A stretch of 64,000 nucleotides of DNA, from the NCBI GenBank assembly GCA_905250885.1, contig CAJNOQ010000012.1:51880-115879 (forward strand), in the 5' to 3' direction. The DNA is from Didymodactylos carnosus. Lineage: Eukaryota; Rotifera; Eurotatoria; Philodinida; Philodinidae. The notes beneath the pieces are model-generated. The model was not told where the DNA came from and made no database searches. It saw only the letters and a list, made by a program, of their open reading frames with translations. The first letter of the stretch is position 1. Each line of letters begins with the position of its first letter. The position numbers and the translations under genes are program-made. Positions 53,589 through 64,000 of the stretch are shown here, piece after piece.

Positions 53589-56500
53589 TTAACTTAAATA
53601 TATTTTGTGAATATCTTGTACGGCAAATCCCAAATTGCATTTTGGACATTTGCGTTGTCGACTATCATATCTGGATTTTAAACAATCATAACAAAATACA
53701 TGAAAACATTTTGATAAAATAGCATCACGTTGTTTATTTTTACATGCTGGACAACGTAATATTTCTTTATATTCGCGTATTTCTTCTAATAATACTTCGT
53801 CTTTGTTCGATGCCATATCGAATTTACGCATACGCTCTAATTTTCGACTATAATTTTTATTGTCTTCTTGTAAACTAAAATAAATAATAAATACTCTAGT
53901 AAGTGATTTATTTTTTTTTCACCAACAGTTGGTTAAGTGAACCCATGACTATTATTGCAACCAGTGAAAAAAATGCGTTAGAATAATGTTCTATTATTTG
54001 ATTAACGAGAACCCAAAATGATAGTGTGAAATGTTGCACAAACTTACCGTCGGTTTTTAAAATTCTGTTTTTCAAGTAATTCAGTTTTCTCGGCAACAAG
54101 TTGTTGTGCTTCTTTTAGTTGGGCATGATATCGTTCCAAATGTAAGCGTAAATCAGCTGATGTTTGAGCACACTCAATGGATTTTCGTTTATGAGCATCT
54201 AGCGTTTGATGCATCATATTCAATTCTTTTTCTAATATCAGTATACTGTTACGTAATAGAGCTACTGTTTCTTCAAATTTTTGATTCATAACAACCTGGG
54301 ATAAACGAGAGAGAAAGAGAGATTTACATTAAATGAGAATTGTTCAAAATTTTGTTTGCTACCTATTTCTCACCTGTACATCAAGTTGTTCTCGTAAAAC
54401 ATTTGTTTGCTGTATCAATACGGTTTTTTCTTCACTCATTATTTTTTGTTCTTGTTGTGATTTGACTCGTTCAACCATCAATTTAATGTGTGCATCATCT
54501 TTTTCTCGTAATTGTTGTAATAATCGACTATTTTGTTCTTGCATATCTTCAAATGCTTGGCCTGTAACCTATACGAAAAATAACATCATTCTCTTTCTTA
54601 CTATAACCGAGAACAATTAGGTCGCATCTCTCACTTCAATTTCATTTAATAGTGCTGCTTCTTCTTGTTTACGAGTTTCAAGATTTTTTTCTAATTCTCT
54701 CACACTATCTTGTAACGTTCGAATCTTGTTTTGTGCCTGTAAATAGAAGAAATTTGTAAAAAATTCTCATTACTATATAATTAAAGCAACAGTTTCTCAC
54801 TCATCTAAATTGTCGAATGAAAACATCACACTGACTAGACTAACCTCATCTTCATTAAATTTTTTTCTTATTGTTTTTGCAAACGTCTGTAATTTTTTCA
54901 ATTCCGATTTAGTATCATCTAATTCTTGGCGAAGTTTTTTTTCTGATGTCATCAAAGTTGCTTTTTCACGTGTTTCTTTTGGAGCACTTCTAAAATAGGC
55001 AAATAACAAAACGAAAAATTATGTCAATAGAAATTCTAAATGAAATACAAACAAGAATTACTCACCTATACATCGTTAGCAAAATTTTATATTCTTTCAC
55101 TAAATCTGTTAGTTTTTTATTATCATTTTTTAATGATCGTATTTCTGTTTCTTTTTCATCTGATGTCAATCTTGATATAGATGATTGTGATTCTTCAATT
55201 TCATCTTCACTTATATCACCAATATCCAAAATGGAAACATCACTCAAACGATTATCATCGTTCTAACAACAAAGAAAAGAAAACTATACAAAGATATACC
55301 TTAAAGTTAAAAGCCTACCCCTTCCGTTGTCGTATTTGATCGATTTAAATCTTCTTTATGAGAATGCTGTTGCTGTAAGTGTGGTGATGGTTTCAGTTGA
55401 TGGCTATCGTCTTTTGTTGCGGAATTTGTTGTATTGTGGTTATTAGGCGTCTCTGTTTCGCTGAATCCATTCAGTTGATTTGTGACAGACGAAGATAAAT
55501 AACTATTGTTTTCATTTTTCATTCTTAATTTTGTCAATTCATCTTCCATTTCTTTACATTGTCTCTTACTTCGTGATGCTTCCGAATTATGCAGATTACA
55601 TTGCACTTGTAAATGACCAATAAGACTACGCATTTCACGTGTAATTGGCACTGAAGAAAAAGGAACACAACAGAGTAAAGACACGTTTTTCGAACTATAT
55701 TCAATTCAACTTCGATTAGAAAACTTTTTCTGCACTTCGGTGAAACTGAGTTACATACGACTATAAATTGGAGAATCCTACTCAATGTTTTGATTTATTT
55801 TACTAGTCGTTTGACAACGATCTTTGCCAGTTAAAGATGCTAAAATATACTAGCTGACGTGCAGAGAATCTTTTTAGAAAGAAGCAGATTTCAATCAACT
55901 ATTACCTGCTTGCTGATTAGCAATAAGTATTTTTTCATATTCCAATTGCAACATATCATATGCTCGTTTTGCTTCAGCGAGATCTTCAACAACTTGTTCA
56001 ATATTTGCATGTAATTTTCGCTGATTTTCATATTCTTCTTGCTATAGTACAACAAAAAAAAAACATTGAGTTATAGTAAAGAAGATTATAACAATTTTAC
56101 TTCGATTTTTTCAAAATGATGATCATATATTGCTTTAGTACATTTAACTAATTCTCTCGCTTCAGCTAATTGATGTCTTAAATGTACACTTTCATTAACC
56201 AATGCCGTATAACGAGATTGAAGACATTTGAATTCTGGCGTTTCAGTCACTAATGATTCAGGCAATGCGCGAAGCTAAAGAATAACAAACTACATATAAT
56301 AACTGTCCTAATTTTGCATATAAGAAAGATGTGGAAAAAAAAAGTACGATATCTTACTTGACATTTGAGTTCTTCAATTTCCTTTTTAGCTGTTTCATGA
56401 TCAAATGTTAATTTTTCTAACTCAGTTAATCGACTGGTTGCCAATTCTCTACATTCCTCTAGTTCAGCTCTTAAATCGGTTAACTATAAAAATAAAATAA

Positions 56501-58323
56501 AAGAATGTAACATACATCATTTAATCTGTTAACATCATTTACCGATTTTTCTGGTATAGTCACTGTAGTTGTTCCTTCTTGTTGATCTTTGACAACATTA
56601 TCTGTTTCTAGTTTTGAAATAGCATCACATAATAAACGTTCTAATTTCATTTCTTTACTACGTGACTTTTCCAATTCGTACTCTAGATCTGATATATGAC
56701 TTTTATTTTCAACAGTTTGCTCTTCTTGTAATGCCAATTGATTTGATAAATCCGAGCATTGAAGTGTTATTGTATGTATTTGACTTTGCAGTGTTGTATT
56801 CATTCGCAATATTCTATTATTTTCTTGTTCTAAATCTGAATTGCGTTCTAATACGGCTTTATGTACTTCATGTGATATTGATAAATCTAAAAATATGAAT
56901 TTTCAAAATAATACCGTAAAATATATTTGTCTGACGGGACACTTACTCTCAAGTTTTGAATCATCAGTAACTGTTTTATTATTTGAATCACCAAAAGTAG
57001 ATGTATTAGGGGAATTTGTACTGACTGAGGAAGAATTCAATGAACTAAATAAACGCTGATATTTTTCGGAGAGACTAGAATATAGAAAAATTAACAATAA
57101 TTTGTCTAGAAAAAGATGAAAGAAGAGCAAGCACACATTTGTAAACATGTAAAAAATATTCGAAACTCAGTATCATTCTTGCAATCGAAAATGTGAGTGG
57201 AACATTGAAAACGCTTTTTTTCTAGCGAATCTTTATTAAAAAATTACTTCGACGGGTTCTTGTTGAAGTCACTTGAACAAAATGAAGAACGACAAGAACA
57301 CGTTGATGCATCATAGATTAACATATCTTTCATTGCAGATATGTCAACAAAACCTACTCCAACTTTACCTATCAAATATTTTAACAAGTTTGACTATGGC
57401 TTTTGTTGAAAAATCGAGACGTTGTTTCAAATGTTCATCTAAATCATCACGCATCCACATATTTAATTGTTGAATAAATGATTTGACTTCATCACGTTCT
57501 GATGAAACTGTTGAATCAAAACGTTCTAATAATCGACGAATATCTTCATCAAGCTAAAAAAGAAAAAAACCAGGACATTTCAAGCAATAATCCGTTAATA
57601 CTATAAAAGTTCGAAGAAACAGCTATATCCTTAGTAATAGATGTTTACTTTAACAAGAAATACCTCACGAGATAATCTCACCAAGTATACCGCCCCGATT
57701 CGGTTGATATTGTGTGGATAGGTAAGGCCTACTGCGACTAGAAAAGGCCCAAGAGGATATTACAGACAATGATTACAAACTTTGGTTATATGTTCTACAA
57801 AGGTTCAACGCTTTGAAAATACCCTTTATAAAACGGTTATTATAGTCTCCATTAATTCTTTTCATATAGTACGAAAAATAAAAAAAGTACGGAGTTTTTC
57901 AAGATGCTAAAATACTAACTTGTGTCCAATAAATATCGATAATGCTAAATTTACAATCAACTACTGCTTTATTTCTTTCAACTTGATCAATTTTATCTTT
58001 CCATTTCTCTTCATTTTTCCGATAAACTGTCAAACATTCAGATAATTTTTTATTTTGTATTAGTAGAAGTTTAGCGTCAAGTTCTTCCTAGAATAAATAA
58101 GCAAAAGAGTATTGCAAAAAAAATCTCTTTCCATCATTCTTTTGTTTCTTACCGCTGATTGTATACAAAATAGTTTTAGTGGTTCAAATACAAGTATCCG
58201 TTTATCTTTTGATGATACTGGAGAATCTAGACCAGCATCCGAAGATGTTCGTTTTTTGGAATTACTCGTTGTTGTTGGCGTTTTATTATTGGAATTAGAA
58301 CCACTGCCAGATGTTTCACTCAT
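53589..58323 (-). CDS. RNF20/40: BRE1 E3 ubiquitin ligase (RNF20/RNF40)
   Basis: RING E3 that monoubiquitinates histone H2B with a RAD6-type E2, a prerequisite for H3K4/K79 methylation. Fifteen minus-strand exons from ATG 58323 to TAA 53589: 58323-58153, 58087-57920, 57553-57369, 57074-56947, 56886-56543, 56483-56358, 56274-56101, 56041-55906, 55650-55319, 55262-55066, 54989-54845, 54736-54635, 54568-54374, 54295-54048 and 53874-53589. Total 2,937 nt, 978 aa, against 975 in human RNF20. N-terminus is Ser/Thr-rich and basic; the middle is continuous coiled coil; the C-terminal C3HC4 RING reads [36 protein letters not shown] and the family ending IHKIYLS. Whether it equals RNF20 or RNF40 is moot; invertebrates usually have one. 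Confidence 0.95.
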
Positions 58324-60786
58324 AACTATTTTAATTTCAAATAGTGACAACTATCTGAAAACTATATCAGGCAATGACGATTAAAAATAGAGAACGTTAA
58401 AACAAAATGAAAGGACATTTAATAAAAACCATAGCAGCGTTCAAATCAAATCTAATATCTTTAACGTTTAATTTCTCCGTAAAAGGTTTAAGCTAGAAAG
58501 TTACTTAATTTGCTTCGTATTGAACACTTATGAGTTATAATTATCAGCTCAAATAGTTGGTTTCTTAATGAACTTACTTGAAAAGGAAGAGCCAAAAAAT
58601 GAAATTCAAACTATCCTTTTGAAGAGAAATGTTGTGTTTAATTAATTCAAGCTGTGAGATTTATACAACGCTTTGGTTACCTGCTTAATGAGTAATATAG
58701 CAATTATCATTTCTTACTAAAACAGAGCACTAGCTGATAAACTCCCTGGAAGTGTTTCTAATAACTAGGTGTACACCGTAGAATCAAAATGTACACTCAG
58801 AGATTAAATTGTGTTAAAAAAGACCAAGTGCACCTTCTGGTTTAGGTTTTTCATCAGCGGTTTTTGAATGTTTTTATGATTTTATTTTCTCTATTTATAT
58901 TCATGAATGACTGAATACTAAATCGAGTGATCTAAAGCTCATTCCGTTCATTAGTTTTTCGTAGTTTTTTTGCTTTTTGCATTACGATTTTGCTCAAACG
59001 TATTAATAACTTTTGTTAAGATTACTTACATTGAATTTTCAAAACTTGTATTACTTTGGGAATCAAAGCAAAGCCTACACTTTTTACGCCAATTCACAAA
59101 CATTACCTTCGGAAATTCTAAGAAAAGAATTTTAATTTAATACGACATTTGCACTATAAATTATTCCTTTCTATTCTCAGAAATGGCTATGTGTTTCAAA
59201 AGAAGTTACAAAGGCCTTCGTTAGCTCACTGCGAGACATGATTTTGTACGAGCTGGAGAGTGTATTTATTGGTCTCACAATTACTCAATGGAACCAACAC
59301 ATTCATCCCTCATTCTTTTGCATATGTGACTATTGCTCTTAATTCGATGATCCATTTCTAACCACTCTCCGTCCTATCTTGAAAACAATAAAACAGAATT
59401 GGTAAATGCGATTGCATTTTTCGTAGAAGGTGGTGTTATAAACTTCATTCTATTGGTCGATGCAATACCAACCATAGACTTGTGGTGATTTTTTTAGATT
59501 TTCATAATTTATTTATGTATTTCAGCATTACAATTAATTCGTTTTATTATTAGTCTATAATTGAAGTACAAAGACACAAATATCTGTTAAAGCTGTATTG
59601 TGAACCTCACAAATGAGTCAGCAGCAGATGGATAGGAGTGCTAGCGTTTTTAGTGAGATTTTTTTCAAGGTAGACTTTCTACTTTTCTCTGAGGTATAAA
59701 ATGAGAAGGTATCTTCTAGCTTCTCCAATCTATGCTTCTATTACTTTCAGTTGTGTGAAACAGAGCAGTGTCACTTTTCCATTTTTAGGACGGAAAACAA
59801 CAGTTTAGTCTCGTTCCTTCTGAAAGAAAAAGAACTAGTGCATATTTGTTGATCAAAAACAAAAAAAATGAGGATGAGAACAAATAAAGTATTATCACCA
59901 ATCGTTAACAACATTAATGGATGTGAATATCTTAATCTTTGAAGATATTTCGAAATTGCGGCCTCCTCTCCACCATAGTTCAAAAATATAGGATAACGTC
60001 GATAGTTGCAATTGACTCCTTTAGGATGTGAAAAGATTGTCGTCATTCAAATTTTTCCTCAATAACTTTACGACAGACAGAATTAGACTACATAAGGATT
60101 TGTTGCATTCCAATAATAAAGTCAATGAATCTAAAAAGCGAATGAATTCTGCTAAATTTAAACAGACCATTAGAACGCTGGGCACTGAATTTCAGACAAC
60201 GTAAGATTTAGCAATATTATTCGTATAAATGTCTTAATGCGAATAAAACAGTTAAATTGTCGTGTATATTTAGTTTATAAATTATGTGGTAAAATTCTCT
60301 ATAGTGATCATTTGTGGTATTATATGAAGACGGCCACATTATAGAGGTTGAATTATACACACTTTATTGATAAAAAAATCTCACACTATTTTCTATGACA
60401 AAGAAATCTATGAGGAAGAATAAGAAAGTACCACATCAGGAAGTTTTAAAACAACTATACAGTTGTACAATTGAAAGATCGCACGTATTTTTTTGGAATA
60501 ATTTGTTTCAGTATGAATAATGTAAGTGTTGTCCCTCGTGAGCAACAAAAAACTTTTGAATTCTGTAATTAGTGCCGTCATTTGAATAGATTTTCCAAAC
60601 GTTGCGACATTTTGTTTAATGTAGTTTTTGACTATACAATTACATCTACGTTGAATTTTAAACTCTTTTATTATAAACGTGTTGTGTATATGCTTTACTG
60701 TGAAATAAAATGTTGCATGATTTAAGCATACGCTTAAACAAATTTATCGATTTTCTTTTCTTTAGACACTTTAATAATCGACGAAA
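58324..60786. other. Divergent intergenic region between BRE1 and TCF25
   Basis: About 2.5 kb, AT-rich, expected to hold both promoters. An AG at ~60763 before the TCF25 ATG suggests a 5' untranslated exon. A 91-codon minus-strand frame at 59771-60046 has no recognisable features. Otherwise nothing seen. Confidence 0.5.
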
Positions 60787-62162
60787 ATGTCTTCTCGTCT
60801 AGTAAGAAAAATACAGAATAAGAATGATAATGATATTGTTAAATTACTTGAAAAAGTTGGTCTGAATAATCAAAACGAAAATACCACATCAGTCGATGAC
60901 GCTAATAGTGATGAGACTGATTACAATAATCAAGTGATAACTCGAAAAAACCCATTTGAATTATTTGATGCTGAGGAAGAAGATAATGCCGATAAACAAC
61001 AAACGCCAAACGAGGAAGAAGAAGTGAAAACTGTGCAACTTAAACCAAAACGAAAGCGTAAAATTAAAAAGAAGCCAAATCAGCACAATGAAGTAATGTA
61101 GAGAATATCATTTTTCTTTTGGCTACTTTTCTCAACAAAGCTATTATATTTTAAGGATTCAAATCAATTTGACGACTTTTTAAATAGTGAAATAGCGACA
61201 ACAAAAACGGAAGATCAAAACAGTGAAGTTCAAAATGTTAGTCGATTGAATGAAATATTGTCAGTTGATAGTCGTTTATTAAATTCGTTGAATGAAATGA
61301 AAAAACGTTTTGGAAGAGAAATAGTACAACAAATAGAACGTGATACAAACCAGCCATCAGCTGCGACTACTGCCGCTAATCTACAAAGGTAGGAGCTTAT
61401 TTCTAGAAAATATCCAAAAAGTCAAAGTTTTGTTCAATTTTGTTAAGACGTCGTGGCCATATTCAGTATCAACAACAGCGTCCATCTTCGCGTGTCTCTA
61501 AGCTGAATGCCTTCATCATACATAAACCTCTATGGCCTTTATTTCATAAATTTGGCCTCTCAATGAAACCTTCTACATCTGTATCATCATCTTCAGAAAT
61601 GTTAGATGGAAATTATTTTCAATTTGATTATGATAAAGATTATCAACGTTTACAAATAATGTTTCTTGATTACGTCGATTCTCACGATCTTCAAGGCATT
61701 ATGGTAGAGCGAGAGAAGAAGGATTTTCCATTGCTTAGTGTATCTTTCGTTTGTTAGGACGTACTTCGACAATATCCTTATCACGTTGATGCTCTTATTC
61801 ATTTGAGCGATGTTAGTCGAATGCAAGACGATACACCAACAGCGGTTGATTTGTTGGGTAGGAGAGCAAGATCTTTAAGTTGTCTGTTACAAGAAATGTT
61901 GATATCTTTCTAGAGCGAGCTTTGTACAGTTTACAACAATCATTTCATCCTTTATTCTCAATTACACGTGGCGAATGTAGACTTGACTATCAGGTTCAAG
62001 AAAATCGGTTAGTTTTATCCCATCCTTACCGTTGTATGATATCTCTTTCATTTCCGCTCTTTCGTTTAGATCATTTTTTATCAGTTTATTTAAAAATATG
62101 ATTTATATTGGAGAACGAGGATGTCCAAGAACAGCTCTAGAATACGCAAAAGTTATATTAAG
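60787..62162 (+). CDS. TCF25: TCF25/NULP1 (Rqc1-type) protein, 3' partial
   Basis: Component of the ribosome quality control complex that acts on stalled 60S nascent chains. Exons visible: 60787-61092, 61156-61388, 61448-61703, 61758-61857, 61914-62007 and 62070-62162, about 360 codons. The N-terminus has acidic runs and a Lys/Arg block ([12 protein letters not shown]), typical of the family. Conserved core: [59 protein letters not shown] and [17 protein letters not shown]. The last visible exon ends in AG followed by GCAAGT, a likely GC-type donor. The remaining C-terminal half must lie beyond the window, after an intron of at least 1.8 kb filled with repeats. Confidence 0.92.
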
Positions 62163-62474
62163 GCAAGTTTTAATGAATTATAAATCTCCTTGATTTCAAA
62201 CACGTATTTTTTTGTAACAATATTACATGGCAGGACTTTTGAAATCACTGAGCAGAAATTGTTGCAGCTTAATAACTCACAGTTAGTGCTATTTATCCAA
62301 AGGATAATTTGGCTGTCCAATATCTCTTGTTCATCGTCAGAATTTAACATCAGACACATACAAAAAACATTTATTAAATTCACATACATATATAGTTAGA
62401 AAGAAAGAGTTGGAGTATATAAACTAAACTTCTTCTATAAAATAATAGTATCAGCAGTTTTGTAAATTACTTTT

Positions 62475-63668
62475 ACACTACAGTCACACTGCAGTCTTAA
62501 TCACGATTAAAATTAATCATAATTAACGATTTTGTAGTATGACTTTCTTTTCTTTAAGTAAAAAGATCGTTCTCACGCGACCTCTAGTGGTAAAATATCG
62601 GTTTATCAATACAGCAACTCATGAACAGAGAACTTCGTTCCATGGCCGCCAATTGTGAATATGGCCGGGCTGGGCCGGTAAAAGTTGGCCCGTGGGCTAT
62701 GTCGTCCTTTACCGGCCCAGCCCATGGTTTTTCGTTCTAAATTTTCCGACCCAGCCCGATCCATGGACCGGACTGGCTGACCCGTCGGTGGCCATCTAAT
62801 AAAAGGTTTTTCCCAAACACAGCCTCATTTACCATGTTGATCAAGGCTACTTATCATTTACTCTTCTATTCCATACAATAAGGACAATCATAGTTTATTT
62901 CACTTGACTAATCACAGTTATGTATAAGTTTTTCACTCAAACAGCCATAGAAAACAGAATACTGTTCTCTCAGAGAGAACAGTTTATAAAACAGTACAGA
63001 GAACAGTAGAGAATCTCTCTTTACAAAAATAGTTTTAGGCAGGAAAAAGCGAAAAGAGAAATGAGAATAAGAAGCACAATTACTATTCTTTAAGTAAAAA
63101 GATCGTTCTCACGCGACCTCTAGTGGTAAAATATCGGTTTATCAATACATCAGCCCATGGACAGAGAACTTCGTCCCATGGGCGCCCATTATAATAGGTA
63201 GTGGCCCAGCCCGACCCATGGTTCTGATTGTGCAAAAAATCCTGCCCATGGTAGGCCATGGGCCGGACCGGTTTTAACCCAGCCCATTCGGAGCCCTGCA
63301 TTTGACATCCATGACGGTTGGTATGTGTAACGAAAGAGGTGCGTGTACCGAGAGTGATTTTCTCTCTCTACAATTTCATAGTAACATGTTTATCTGATAT
63401 CTATAATAAACCTGTAAAAATAGTACATGATGCGCATTGTAAGCATGACATGCATTTTGTACAGTAAATACACATGACGCGCATGCACGTTGTGCACAGA
63501 GTGTGACGTGCGCGTACGACGGGCGTACGTTCTGATCTGAATAATCATTATTACGCTATTCACCTTTTAATCATGCATAAAGTTAATCATGATTAGCGAA
63601 TTAATTATGATCAAGGTCGCGGTCACGTTTAGCTTAATCGTGATTAAAACTGTAGTGTGACCGTAATG
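62475..63668. mobile_element. Composite non-autonomous element with GGCCCA-rich core and internal direct repeat
   Basis: Outer ends are inverted: left TCACACTGCAGTCTTAATCA, right TTAATCGTGATTAAAACTGT followed by AGTGTGACC. Inside, a ~90-bp segment is directly repeated at about 62556-62644 and 63090-63182 (shared GATCGTTCTCACGCGACCTC). Each copy is followed by GC-rich GGCCCA/CCATGG word clusters. A CGCGTACG-rich stretch at ~63480-63530 follows. It lies in the presumed long TCF25 intron. No clear target duplication. Confidence 0.6.
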
Positions 63669-63699
63669 TTAGTTCAGACTCGGAATCATTATTACTAAT

Positions 63700-64000
63700 A
63701 ATGGTTTTCAACACTGTCCCGGAAAAGCATACTTTTAGAAAAAGCACACTTAAATTGTGCCAATGGCATGGAAAAAGTGTGCCAAAGTATGCTTTTTATG
63801 TGCTGCTAGCATGCTTTTAGCGTGCCATTGACACATTTCTAGTGTGCTTTCGGCACACTGCGGTAGCATTTTTGGACGCTTTTTGTGTGCCACTTCTAAA
63901 AGTGTATCATCGGCACACTTCAAGTGCGTCATTAGCGCACTTAAAGTGTGCCGATGACGCACTTGAAGTGTGCCGATGATACACTTTTAGAAGTGGCACA
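63700..64000. mobile_element. GTGTGCC-rich palindromic element, cut by the window end
   Basis: The words GTGTGCC/GGCACAC and GCACTT/AAGTGC recur throughout. The right end contains a perfect 47-bp inverted repeat: 63886-63932 pairs with 63954-64000 around a 21-base loop that is itself nearly palindromic. The element continues outside the window. Confidence 0.65.

Overview
The window is AT-rich nuclear DNA from an animal. Its genes are split into many short exons, mostly by 45-80 bp GT-AG introns, and they include metazoan families such as SIX homeobox, CDKL5, FAM174 and class II PI3-kinase. The compact introns, base composition and a decayed DIRS-type tyrosine-recombinase retroelement would fit a rotifer, perhaps a bdelloid. 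That placement is inference only; nothing here names the species. No tRNA, rRNA, CRISPR or bacterial operon was seen.

Gene order: class II PI3-kinase (+, 5' end outside the window); WDR45/WIPI4 (+), whose ~8 kb intron holds a SIX4/5 homeobox gene on the opposite strand; CDKL5-like kinase (+); TEX9 (+); EZH/E(z) histone methyltransferase (-); an unrecognised nuclear-looking protein (+); PRC1/MAP65 (-); a mobile-element graveyard at about 40-45 kb with DIRS and non-LTR reverse-transcriptase remnants and several foldback palindromes; ARPC2 (-); FAM174 (+); cytosolic acetyl-CoA acetyltransferase ACAT2 (+); RNF20/40-type BRE1 (-); and the 5' part of TCF25/Rqc1 (+), which runs off the right edge. 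Exon chains were built by hand from splice sites and reading frame. For WDR45, SIX, CDKL5, EZH, the unknown gene, PRC1, ARPC2, FAM174, ACAT2 and BRE1 the summed exon lengths are exact multiples of three, and several totals match human lengths closely (ARPC2 300 aa, ACAT2 396 aa, BRE1 978 aa). Two genes do not read cleanly: the PI3-kinase changes frame at about 175-197, and TEX9 has an in-frame TGA at an exon end.

The genes are mostly single-copy housekeeping or regulatory genes with no operon logic. Loose functional links exist: class II PI3K and WDR45 both belong to PI3P/autophagy-endosome biology; CDKL5 and TEX9 are cilium/centriole-linked and adjacent; EZH and BRE1 write histone marks; PRC1 and ARPC2 are cytoskeletal.

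The main non-genic signal is a set of non-autonomous elements. Two have clear hAT-like ends and 8-bp target duplications. Each of several elements is filled with one short self-complementary word, a different word in each. There are also at least six long hairpin-forming inverted repeats, one almost filling an ACAT2 intron.
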